This document shows, one piece after another, positions 33,488 through 40,664 of a stretch of DNA of 43,814 nt. The position numbers and the translations under genes were made by a program. The notes beneath the pieces were generated by a model. It did not search any database, had not been told where the DNA came from, and saw only the letters and a program-made list of their open reading frames with translations. How positions within the stretch are numbered: position 1 is the first letter of the stretch; every line of letters starts with the position of its first letter. Source of the DNA: Ensifer sp. MPMI2T (GTDB lineage: Bacteria > Pseudomonadota > Alphaproteobacteria > Rhizobiales > Rhizobiaceae); contig NZ_SRXN01000045.1 in NCBI RefSeq assembly GCF_004827385.1, positions 1 to 43,814 of the forward strand, given 5' to 3'.

Positions 33488-33528
33488 TAATTGCTCTTGA
33501 CCCGCGATGCAATCATCCTTATGAGTTC

Positions 33529-33544
33529 TTTAACGATCATTAAA
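33529..33544. promoter_or_regulatory. TetR operator candidate, site 2
   Basis: TTTAACGATCATTAAA, the exact reverse complement of site 1, with centres 57 bp apart. It ends 14 bp before the SDR start codon and abuts the ribosome binding site AGAAGGAG, so a bound repressor would block transcription of the SDR. Confidence 0.75.
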
Positions 33545-33558
33545 GAAGGAGATCGACG

Positions 33559-34299
33559 ATGGGTAAGCTTCAAGGTAAACGGGCTTTGGTAACCGGCGGC
33601 AGCCGCGGAATCGGAGCTGCAATTGCGCAGCGGCTGGCTGCTGACGGGGCGGATGTCGCTATCACTTACCAGCGCTCAGCCGATGCGGCGAACAAGGTCG
33701 TTGACGAGATCCGCTCAACGGGCCGGCGAGTAATGGCTTTCGCATCTGATAATGCTGACGATCGCGCAATTGAGAGCGTGGTTTCATCGGTAGCGGCGGA
33801 GTTTGGCGGCCTCGATATCCTCGTCAATAACGCTGGCATCTTCGAAGTCGGTAGCCTGGAGAAAACGTCGCTCGAAGACATCGAGCGAAACTTGGCGATC
33901 AATGTAAAGGCTGTTATTCTTGCAAGTCGTGCCGTCATTCCCCATCTCGGATCGGGTGGCCGGATCATCAATATCGGCAGTTGCCTTGCCACTCGAGTTC
34001 CCGGTCCCGGAATCGCCCTCTATGCGCTGACCAAAGCAGCGCTCATAGGTCTCACCAAGGGGCTGGCGCGAGATCTTGGCGCAAACGGCACGACCGTGAA
34101 TATCGTTCATCCGGGTCCAACGGATACTGATATGAATCCAGCTGCGGGCGAGGGCGCAGAAGGACAGCGCCAGCGTATTGCCCTTGGCCACTTCGGATCG
34201 CCTCATGACATCGCCGCGAGCGTCGCATTTCTTGCGAGCGAAGATGCCCGCCACATCACTGGTGCTGAATTGGCGGTCGACGGTGGTATTAACGTCTAA
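33559..34299 (+). CDS. Short-chain dehydrogenase/reductase under TetR control
   Basis: A 246-residue classical SDR. TGGSRGIG is the cofactor site, TYQRSAD follows the second strand (NADP-type), NNAG is at about 91-94, and Ser in IGSCLATR with Tyr/Lys in YALTKAA are catalytic. The end ITGAELAVDGGINV is typical FabG-like. GAAGGAG precedes the ATG. A single-gene transcript is likely, since a strong stem-loop follows at 34325. Relatives regulated by adjacent TetR genes are often annotated as oxidoreductases of unknown substrate, and nothing more specific can be read here. Confidence 0.9.
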   Translation: MGKLQGKRALVTGGSRGIGAAIAQRLAADGADVAITYQRSADAANKVVDEIRSTGRRVMAFASDNADDRAIESVVSSVAAEFGGLDILVNNAGIFEVGSLEKTSLEDIERNLAINVKAVILASRAVIPHLGSGGRIINIGSCLATRVPGPGIALYALTKAALIGLTKGLARDLGANGTTVNIVHPGPTDTDMNPAAGEGAEGQRQRIALGHFGSPHDIAASVAFLASEDARHITGAELAVDGGINV

Positions 34300-34324
34300 C
34301 GGCACAGGAAGACATGTTTGGGGA

Positions 34325-34348
34325 GGGTCCAGTGTGCTGGACCCTTCT
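34325..34348 (+). terminator. Rho-independent terminator after SDR
   Basis: GGGTCCAG (34325-34332), loop TGTG, CTGGACCC (34337-34344), then TTCTC. The perfect 8-bp stem lies 25 nt after the SDR stop and close to the end of the convergent LysR gene. The T-rich tail is short. Confidence 0.7.
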
Positions 34349-34495
34349 CAGTTTGTGGATCGGCGAACTTCGATCAACCCAGGAGGGGATACCCTCCCCG
34401 AGCATATTCCTGAGAATGCTCCAGCGTGGAGCGACTTCATCAACGGAAACTTTCGCGGTGGGTCGCGGGCGTTAACACCAAGACACGTGGCGCCA

Positions 34496-35470
34496 TCAAG
34501 CTCGACGGTTGACCCTCGGCTGAGGATGGACTTCCAGGACGGATCGCCGGCGCAAATAGCTTGGGGCTTTCTGTCGCGATAATTTCTCGGCAAAGAAATC
34601 CACGAAGGCGCGGACCCTGGCAGCCAAATGCGGGTGGTCCACGAACAGCGCGTGTATGGGTTCGTTCCGTCCGTAATGGTACTCCTGCAGGAGAGGCACA
34701 AGGCGCCCGTCTTCAATATCTTGACCAATGTGAAAGGATGCCAACCGCGCAATACCCATGCCGAGGAGGGCAAGTTGACGGACTGTCTCCCCGTCGCTTG
34801 CGGTGATGGACGAATTAATCCTCTTCGTGATCCCCCGACCATTCGAAGGTTCCTTGAAAAGCCATTCGTTCAACCCCTTATGGAAATTGAACCCGATGCA
34901 CCTGTGTTGCTCCAGATTCTCTGGATGATCCGGGATGCCGTATCGCTCCAAGTAGGCTGGCGACGCGACAAGGGTGCGCCTGCTTTCTCCGATCTTCCGC
35001 GCCTTCAGTGGACAATCTTCAACAGCGCCGACCCTGATCGCGATGTCTGCAGTATTCTGCATCAAATCGATGGAGTTATCATCGAGCGAAAGGTCGAGCT
35101 CGATCTCGGGATAGAGATCGCTGAATTCAGGAATAAGTGGCAGGAGAACGCACCGGGCAAAAGGAACCGACGCTGAAACCCGAAGTTGGCCTCTTGGTGT
35201 CACATGGGGACCTTGAGACAACATGTTTTCGGTGTGCCGGATGTCAGCGAGAATCCTGCAAGCGCTTCGGTAATAGATCTCGCCTTCGGCCGTCAGGCTC
35301 GTCGCGCGAGCTGATCGCAACAGCAGACGCGTTTGAAGCCGATCCTCAATCCTTGAAACCAGCTTGCTCACGGAAGATGGCGACATATTTAGCTGTTTGC
35401 CCGCTGCAGCGAAACTGCGGTTCTCCACAACGGAGATGAACACCTGCATCTCTCCAGCTGCGTTGTCCAT
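34496..35470 (-). CDS. LysR-family regulator of GST/ABC operon
   Basis: A 324-residue regulator. The HTH is MDNAAGEMQVFISVVENRSF, AAAGKQLNMSPSSVSKLVSR, IEDRLQTRLLLRSARATSLT. The effector domain includes RGQLRVSASVPFARCVLLP, EIELDLSLDDNSIDLMQNTADIAIRVG and LALLGMGIARLASFHI. The C-terminus (about 300-324) is longer and more basic than usual. It diverges from the eight-gene GST operon across 225 bp that contain a perfect palindrome at 35528-35544, so it is the probable activator of that operon. The effector is expected to be a substrate or intermediate of the pathway, but is not known. Confidence 0.92.
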   Translation of the reverse strand: MDNAAGEMQVFISVVENRSFAAAGKQLNMSPSSVSKLVSRIEDRLQTRLLLRSARATSLTAEGEIYYRSACRILADIRHTENMLSQGPHVTPRGQLRVSASVPFARCVLLPLIPEFSDLYPEIELDLSLDDNSIDLMQNTADIAIRVGAVEDCPLKARKIGESRRTLVASPAYLERYGIPDHPENLEQHRCIGFNFHKGLNEWLFKEPSNGRGITKRINSSITASDGETVRQLALLGMGIARLASFHIGQDIEDGRLVPLLQEYHYGRNEPIHALFVDHPHLAARVRAFVDFFAEKLSRQKAPSYLRRRSVLEVHPQPRVNRRA

Positions 35471-35527
35471 GCTGGTTACCTCCCTAGAACCGCCCTCGAA
35501 ATTTATGCCCGATCTAACAGCGCGGAA

Positions 35528-35544
35528 CGTGAATTGAATTCACG
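35528..35544. promoter_or_regulatory. Perfect 17-bp palindrome, LysR site candidate
   Basis: CGTGAATT-G-AATTCACG (35528-35544) lies 58 bp upstream of lysR and 152 bp before the GST start. Dyad sites of this size in the divergent promoter are the usual LysR recognition sites. A classical T-N11-A can be placed within it. Confidence 0.6.
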
Positions 35545-35695
35545 CCTCCCGTTCAAAATGCCTGTCTTGTGTCCGTCGGCTCTGCATTTCAATATCCAAT
35601 CGCAATCGATGTAAAGCCGAGACGGATCGGCCAGCCAAACAACAGTGCAATAGCCCACAAGCCGCCGCGAAGATTTTCCCGGCCGAGGAAGTATT

Positions 35696-36349
35696 ATGGA
35701 CAAAAAAGACACCTCCATCACTTTGTTCTATTCACCAGGCGCCTGCTCAATCGCTCCGCATATGGCTCTCGAAGAGACGGGCCTACAGTATGGTACGACA
35801 TTGGTGTCGCTCGAAGCGGGTGTCCAAAACAGCCCAGAGTTTAGAAAAGTGAATCCGAAGGGGCGCGTCCCGGCGCTGCGGGTTGGCTCAGAGGTGATCA
35901 CCGAGAATCCGGCCATCCTGCGCTACATTGCCGGACTTGTCCCGGCAGGCGTTCTTCTTCCAAAGGACCCGATCGAGCAAGCGCGATGTGATGAGTGGTT
36001 GGCTTGGTGCGCCTCGTCGGTCCATGTGTCCTATGCCCACGTTCGCCGTCCCGAGCGCTACGCTGATACGGACGGCGCCATAGCGAACGTTGTCGATAAA
36101 GGTCGACGAAGCTCGCGAGATGTATGGCGTGCGACAGATGAGAAGCTCGCAGGGAAGCAATGGGCCGCCGGATCCTCCTTCTCCATCGCCGACCTCTACC
36201 TGCTGGTCTTTTGGCTCTTTGGACGCTCCTCGACGCTCGGCTTCGATATGGAAGCGGACTTCCCAAACTGGGATGCACACGCGAAGCGAGTCACGCAACG
36301 GCCGGCTGTCCGCACCGTCTTCGAACGCGAGGGCGTAGTGCTCCCGTGA
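35696..36349 (+). CDS. Glutathione S-transferase
   Basis: A 217-residue cytosolic enzyme of GST build. The thioredoxin-like domain (about 7-85) has LFYSPGACSIAPHMALEETG, where Ser and Cys near residue 14-18 are the usual catalytic candidates in bacterial beta-like GSTs. NPKGRVPALRVGSEVITENPA follows with the cis-proline and the glutathione-binding Glu-Asn. The helical domain contains SFSIADLYLLVFWLFG. It is the first gene of the operon. With glutathione reductase encoded further down, a GSH-consuming reaction that yields GSSG, such as reductive thioether cleavage or dehydroascorbate reduction, is more likely than simple conjugation. That is inference. Confidence 0.9.
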   Translation: MDKKDTSITLFYSPGACSIAPHMALEETGLQYGTTLVSLEAGVQNSPEFRKVNPKGRVPALRVGSEVITENPAILRYIAGLVPAGVLLPKDPIEQARCDEWLAWCASSVHVSYAHVRRPERYADTDGAIANVVDKGRRSSRDVWRATDEKLAGKQWAAGSSFSIADLYLLVFWLFGRSSTLGFDMEADFPNWDAHAKRVTQRPAVRTVFEREGVVLP

Positions 36350-36399
36350 AGTCCTGGCACGCGCAACAATAGCGGCGAAAGGGAGGAAAGTCGTTCGTC

Positions 36400-37080
36400 A
36401 TGCTTTATTCCTTTGAATTTGGTGACGTCATAGAGGCGTGGCCCGCATTAGTGTCGGGCGCCGCCAATACGCTGTGGCTCTCAGCAGTGTCGGTCCTGCT
36501 CGGCGTCGTCGTCGCAGCGTCCGGTGCAACGGCAAAGACACTCGGTAGCCGCGCGGTTCGATTTCTTGTCGATTGCTACATCGAACTAATTCGAAACACG
36601 CCCTTCCTCGTTCAAGTGTTTCTGATTTTCTTCGGTCTTCCGGCCATCGGCCTGAAGATGTCGCCGAACGTTGCCGCTGTCACCGCAATGGTCGTGAACT
36701 TCGCTGCTTACGGAATTGAAATCATCAGGGCGGGAATAGAAAGCATTCCGAAAGGCCAGATCGACGCCGGTAAGGCTCTAGGCCTCGGCCCGTTTAAGAT
36801 CTTTCGGTTGGTCGTCTTCAAGCCTGCGCTGCAAGCGGTCTATCCTGCACTGACCAGCCAAATGATCCTGCTCATGCTGAATTCCAGTATCTGCTCGGCG
36901 ATTGCGGCCACCGAACTAACGGCAGTCGCAGGGGACATTCAGTCAAGAACCTTCCGAAGCTTCGAAGTCTACTCGGTGGTAACCGCCATGTACTTTGGTC
37001 TATCAATCTTCTTTTGGTGCGTCTTTGCTGCGGTGAATTCTATGCTGTTCAAGGCCGGCCCCCGGGGGGCGGCACGATGA
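36400..37080 (+). CDS. Polar amino-acid-type ABC permease, first subunit
   Basis: A 226-residue permease of the HisM/GlnP family with about five membrane segments. The conserved region ELIRNTPFLVQVFLIFFGLP and the EAA loop with GIESIPKGQIDAGKALGLG (ending LRLVVFKPALQ-like FRLVVFKPAL) contact the ATPase. Its stop overlaps the second permease by 4 nt (ATGA), so both are made together. The ATPase gene is separated from the permeases by two other genes. The imported substrate is discussed under the binding protein. Confidence 0.92.
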   Translation: MLYSFEFGDVIEAWPALVSGAANTLWLSAVSVLLGVVVAASGATAKTLGSRAVRFLVDCYIELIRNTPFLVQVFLIFFGLPAIGLKMSPNVAAVTAMVVNFAAYGIEIIRAGIESIPKGQIDAGKALGLGPFKIFRLVVFKPALQAVYPALTSQMILLMLNSSICSAIAATELTAVAGDIQSRTFRSFEVYSVVTAMYFGLSIFFWCVFAAVNSMLFKAGPRGAAR

Positions 37081-37727
37081 GAGAGCTCACATCAAACGAA
37101 TTATTGTATATCGCGGGCGCAATGCGCTGGACCATACTTCTTTCCCTAGTCTCGCTCGCCTGTGGAATGCTAGGGGGCCTCATTCTCGCGCTCGCCAGAA
37201 CCAGCCATGTGAGGGTTCTTCGGCTGAGTGTGGTCGCCTATTTTAAGGTCATGCAGGGAACACCCCTTCTCATGCAGATCTTCATGGCGTTCTTCCTGCC
37301 GGGTGTCTTCGGCTTCGACGTCAATCCATTCCTTGCTGCAGCGGCTGCGCTATCCCTTCATGCGAGTGCCTTCCTTGGCGACATATGGCGTGGTTGCATC
37401 GAAGAGGTCCCGAAAGGGCAGAGGGAAGCCGCTAGAGCTCTCGCGCTGCCATATATCGTTACGACCTTGTGGGTGATCATCCCTCAAGCCGTGCGGCTCG
37501 CCGTCCCGCCATCCGTGGGCTTCCTTGTACAGCTCATCAAAGGCACTTCGCTCACTGCACTCGTCGGGTTCGTAGAGATCACCCGAGCAGCCCAGATCGT
37601 CAACAATGCCACATTCAAGCCCTTCGTGATCTTCAGCTTCGTGTGCGCCTGCTACTTCATCGTTTGCTGGCCCCTCTCGCTGTTCAGTAGGTACCTCGAA
37701 GGCCGCATGCGCATACCGTCACATTGA
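37077..37727 (+). CDS. Polar amino-acid-type ABC permease, second subunit
   Basis: A 216-residue partner permease. FKVMQGTPLLMQIFMAFFLP is the N-terminal family block, and GCIEEVPKGQREAARALALP is the EAA loop. IIPQAVRLAVPPSVGFLVQL and KGTSLTALVGFVEITRAAQI follow. The ATG at 37077 is used because it overlaps the previous stop and fits the family; the frame is open upstream to 37014 but that part has no similarity. It pairs with the 36400 permease to form the membrane channel. Confidence 0.92.
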   Translation: MRELTSNELLYIAGAMRWTILLSLVSLACGMLGGLILALARTSHVRVLRLSVVAYFKVMQGTPLLMQIFMAFFLPGVFGFDVNPFLAAAAALSLHASAFLGDIWRGCIEEVPKGQREAARALALPYIVTTLWVIIPQAVRLAVPPSVGFLVQLIKGTSLTALVGFVEITRAAQIVNNATFKPFVIFSFVCACYFIVCWPLSLFSRYLEGRMRIPSH

Positions 37728-37748
37728 CATTCATAGGGAGGAACCAGA

Positions 37749-38570
37749 ATGTTCTCGACTACTACTACACTGGCAATCGTTCGCAAAGCCTTCGTTGCCG
37801 CGACGATCTTTTCAGCAGGTTTGATCGCAACGACAGCCCACGCGCTGACAACGGACGAAATTAAGCAACGTGGGAAGCTCGTCGTTGGCGTGCTGACCGA
37901 TTACCCTCCGTTTGGTGGAACCGATGCAAACCAGCAGCCGGCCGGATATGACGTTGATGTTTCCAACCTCATGGCAAAGGAACTTGGCGTCGATCTTGAG
38001 ATCGTGCCGGTCACCGGGCCAAATCGGATTCCGTTTCTGCTGACCAGAAAGATTGACGCCGTCGTCGCCACTTTCGGGATCATCAAAGAGCGAACCAAGC
38101 AGGTCAATTTCTCGAATCCATACAGTGCGATGACGATCTACATCCTGGGTCCGAAAGATCTCCAGGTCTCCAAACCGGATGACCTGAAAGACAAAAGGGT
38201 CGGCGTAACGCGGGCGAGCACCCAAGATACGGCTGTCATGGAGATTGCTCCCAAAGAAGCGACAATCATGCGCTTCGACGACGACGCCACCACCACGCAA
38301 TCCATCATATCCGGCCAGGTCGACGTCATCGGCGCCAGTAACACCGTGCTGGCCACCATCAATACGCAGTTTCCCGATCTGCACATCGTTCCGAAGTTTA
38401 CCATGAAGGAGCAGGCAAACGGCATCGCCTTCCGCAAGGAAGACACCCAGTTCCTCGAGTGGACCAACACCTTCATCGCGAAAATCGTTACGGATGGTCG
38501 GCTGAGCGAGATCAACCAAAGATGGTTTGGTACGCCTTTGAAGCAGTTGCCGGCAATGCCGAAATTCTAA
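37749..38570 (+). CDS. ABC importer periplasmic binding protein (SBP_bac_3), altered ligand site
   Basis: A 273-residue solute-binding protein. The signal peptide covers about 1-32 (AFVAATIFSAGLIATTAHA). The mature part follows the HisJ/GltI fold: KLVVGVLTDYPPFGGTDAN, GYDVDVSNLMAKELGVDLEI, the loop FGIIKERTKQVNFSNPY and RVGVTRASTQDTAV. The Arg in KERTKQ is kept; it binds the alpha-carboxylate in known structures. The aspartate that normally holds the alpha-amino group, at the end of a G-x-x-D-x-x-x-x-D segment, is not there: the reading is GQVDVIGASNTV, with Ser in that place. This suggests a carboxylate without an alpha-amino group. GGGAGGAACCAGA precedes the ATG. Confidence 0.9.
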   Translation: MFSTTTTLAIVRKAFVAATIFSAGLIATTAHALTTDEIKQRGKLVVGVLTDYPPFGGTDANQQPAGYDVDVSNLMAKELGVDLEIVPVTGPNRIPFLLTRKIDAVVATFGIIKERTKQVNFSNPYSAMTIYILGPKDLQVSKPDDLKDKRVGVTRASTQDTAVMEIAPKEATIMRFDDDATTTQSIISGQVDVIGASNTVLATINTQFPDLHIVPKFTMKEQANGIAFRKEDTQFLEWTNTFIAKIVTDGRLSEINQRWFGTPLKQLPAMPKF

Positions 38571-38586
38571 AACCTGGCGGTAGAAA

Positions 38587-38606
38587 GCGGCGGGGCAACC
38601 CGTCGC
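38587..38606. terminator. Stem-loop with GCAA tetraloop after binding-protein gene
   Basis: GCGGCGGG (38587-38594), loop GCAA, CCCGTCGC (38599-38606): eight pairs with one G-U. It sits 17 nt after the binding-protein stop, has no T-run, and probably stabilises the upstream message within the operon. Confidence 0.5.
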
Positions 38607-38631
38607 TCCACATCGATGAGAGACAAAAAAT

Positions 38632-39816
38632 ATGGAAGACCAAATTCTGCGTGCTCTTTTGCCGGTTGACTCTTTTGCCGGCGCATTGGTGGGACGTATC
38701 TGGCGACCAGGCGCCGGGCCAGCCGTCGTGGCTATCCGGGAAGACGGCGTGTTCGATATCTCGAAGCGATATCCCCTCATGAGCATGCTTTGCGAAGCGG
38801 ATGATCCTGCCGCCTCCGTTCGGGGCGTCGCCGGTGAATTTGTAGGAATGCTAAGTTCACTGGTGCGAAATACGGACCCCAAGCGAAGAAACGTCGACGA
38901 ACCCTGGCTCCTCTCGCCGATCGATCTCCAAGCGATCAAGGCAGCCGGCGTGACGTTTGCGCGTTCGATGCTTGAGCGCGTCATCGAAGAACGCGCGAGA
39001 GGCCGAGCGAGCGAAGCGGCGCAGTTCCGCGAGGAAATTCTGGCGGTGATCGGGACTAGTCTCCGCAACGTTCGTCCGGGATCCGATAATGCGCTGAGGC
39101 TGAAGGAGTATCTCCTCGCGAAGAACTCATGGAGCCAATACCTCGAAGTCGGTCTCGGTTACGACGCCGAAATTTTTACCAAAGCGCCTTGTCTCTCGTC
39201 CGTCGGCACGCTCGTTCCAGCCGGGTTTAACGCCGCATCAACCTGGAACAACCCTGAACCTGAGGTCGTGTTGGTTGTCTCGTCGAAAGGCAAGGCATGC
39301 GGCGCAACACTTGGCAACGATGTCAATCTGCGAGATTTCGAAGGGCGATCCGCGCTGCTTCTTTCCAAGGCGAAGGACAATAATGCTTCGTGCGCGCTCG
39401 GCCCTTTCATCCGTCTCTTCGATGAAAGTTTCTCCATTGATACGGTTCGGACCATGGACGTTGCGCTCAAGATCGACGGCCCAGATGGCTTCCAATTGAG
39501 CGATGTGAGCTCCATGAGGGAAATTAGCCGTGATCCGCTGGATCTCGTGTCGCAGGCAATCAATGCCAACCATCAATATCCGGACGGCTTCGTTCTATTC
39601 CTGGGTACCATGTTTGCACCCACCCAAGATCGAGCTGACCCAGGAATGGGCTTCACCCACCAGGTCGGCGACGTCGTCTCGATCAGGTCCGATCACCTTG
39701 GCACGCTCACCAACACCATGCATGCGAGCAGCGACTGCGAACCCTGGTCATTCGGAATTACGTCCCTGATGCGTTCGCTTCATGGGCGCGGTTTGCTGGG
39801 GCAGATGCACTCATAG
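38632..39816 (+). CDS. XylX-like 2-keto-3-deoxy-pentonate dehydratase (FAH superfamily)
   Basis: A 394-residue FAH-superfamily enzyme strongly like the Caulobacter XylX type, which dehydrates 2-keto-3-deoxy-xylonate to alpha-ketoglutarate semialdehyde. Shared landmarks as I recall them are KAAGVTFARSMLERVIEERA, WSQYLEVGLGYDAEIFTK, WNNPEPEVVLVV, GNDVNLRDFEGRSALLLSKA and KDNNASCALGPFIRLFDE. YPDGFVLFLGTMFAPTQDR and GFTHQVGDVVSI follow. The acidic residues in DAEIF and PEPEVV are the expected metal ligands. It lies between the binding protein and the ATPase of the importer, unusual for a transport operon, and its product would feed the aldehyde dehydrogenase at 42073. No pentose dehydrogenase or pentonate dehydratase is in the window. 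The exact stereoisomer of the substrate is uncertain. Confidence 0.88.
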   Translation: MEDQILRALLPVDSFAGALVGRIWRPGAGPAVVAIREDGVFDISKRYPLMSMLCEADDPAASVRGVAGEFVGMLSSLVRNTDPKRRNVDEPWLLSPIDLQAIKAAGVTFARSMLERVIEERARGRASEAAQFREEILAVIGTSLRNVRPGSDNALRLKEYLLAKNSWSQYLEVGLGYDAEIFTKAPCLSSVGTLVPAGFNAASTWNNPEPEVVLVVSSKGKACGATLGNDVNLRDFEGRSALLLSKAKDNNASCALGPFIRLFDESFSIDTVRTMDVALKIDGPDGFQLSDVSSMREISRDPLDLVSQAINANHQYPDGFVLFLGTMFAPTQDRADPGMGFTHQVGDVVSIRSDHLGTLTNTMHASSDCEPWSFGITSLMRSLHGRGLLGQMHS

Positions 39817-39855
39817 TTGCGACGTTAGCAAAGCAGATTACTGCTGGAGGATTGT

Positions 39856-40641
39856 ATGAAGAAGTTACAACAGGCGGCCGACACCAAGGCGAACAGAGAG
39901 CTTCAGTCCGAAGCAATCATACGGCTGTCCGGCGTCGGCAAGTGGTACGGCCAGTTCCAAGTCCTTCGCGATATCGACCTGGCCGTGAGAAAGGGTGAAA
40001 GAATTGTCGTCTGCGGTCCATCCGGGTCGGGTAAATCAACCATGATACGATGCATCAACCGTCTCGAGGAACATCAGCAGGGTAAGATTGTCGTCGATGG
40101 GATCGAACTCAACAGCAACATCAGGAACATCGATGAGATCCGCAAGGAAGTGGGGATGGTCTTCCAGCACTTCAATTTGTTTCCTCACCTGACGATCCTT
40201 CAAAATTGCACTTTGGCCCCGATCTGGGTCCGACATATGCGCAAGAGCGATGCTGAGAAAGTCGCTATGCACTACCTTGAACGCGTCAAAATTCCGGAAC
40301 AAGCCAACAAATATCCGGGGCAGCTGTCAGGTGGGCAGCAGCAACGTGTCGCGATTGCTCGCGCACTCTGCATGAACCCTAAGATCATGTTGTTCGATGA
40401 ACCGACCTCTGCCCTCGATCCGGAAATGGTCAAGGAAGTCCTCGACACGATGGTCAGTCTGGCTGAGGAGGGAATGACGATGCTGTGCGTCACACATGAA
40501 ATGGGGTTCGCACGTCAGGTGGCTGACAGGGTGATTTTCATGGACGCGGGTCAGATCGTCGAAACGAATTCCCCGGAACAATTTTTCAACAATCCTCGGC
40601 ACGACCGCAGCAAGCTCTTCCTCAAGCAGCTGCTTCACTAG
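39856..40641 (+). CDS. Polar amino-acid-type ABC ATPase
   Basis: A 261-residue GlnQ/HisP-type nucleotide-binding subunit. Walker A is GPSGSGKST, the Q-loop is VFQHFNLFPH, the signature is QLSGGQQQRVAIARAL, Walker B is IMLFDEPTSAL, and the switch is CVTHEMGFA. The N-terminal 25 residues are a polar extension. It serves the permeases 2.5 kb upstream. GGAGGATTGT lies before the ATG. It is followed after 23 nt by glutathione reductase. Confidence 0.94.
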   Translation: MKKLQQAADTKANRELQSEAIIRLSGVGKWYGQFQVLRDIDLAVRKGERIVVCGPSGSGKSTMIRCINRLEEHQQGKIVVDGIELNSNIRNIDEIRKEVGMVFQHFNLFPHLTILQNCTLAPIWVRHMRKSDAEKVAMHYLERVKIPEQANKYPGQLSGGQQQRVAIARALCMNPKIMLFDEPTSALDPEMVKEVLDTMVSLAEEGMTMLCVTHEMGFARQVADRVIFMDAGQIVETNSPEQFFNNPRHDRSKLFLKQLLH

Positions 40642-40664
40642 GCAATCTTTGCGGGCTCGAAATA

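Noticed and set aside
35696..36349. Maleylacetoacetate isomerase (zeta GST) paired with fumarylacetoacetase
   Set aside because: The GST lacks the zeta SSCXWRVRIAL-like motif and the FAH protein is of the XylX type, so a tyrosine or homogentisate pathway is not supported.
37812..39068. A minus-strand open frame of 418 codons across the SBP/XylX junction
   Set aside because: It spans two real genes and the gap between them, and its reading has no family resemblance.
36400..40641. A plain histidine or glutamine importer
   Set aside because: Family membership alone would suggest it, but the binding protein lacks the amino-group aspartate and the operon encodes sugar-acid enzymes.
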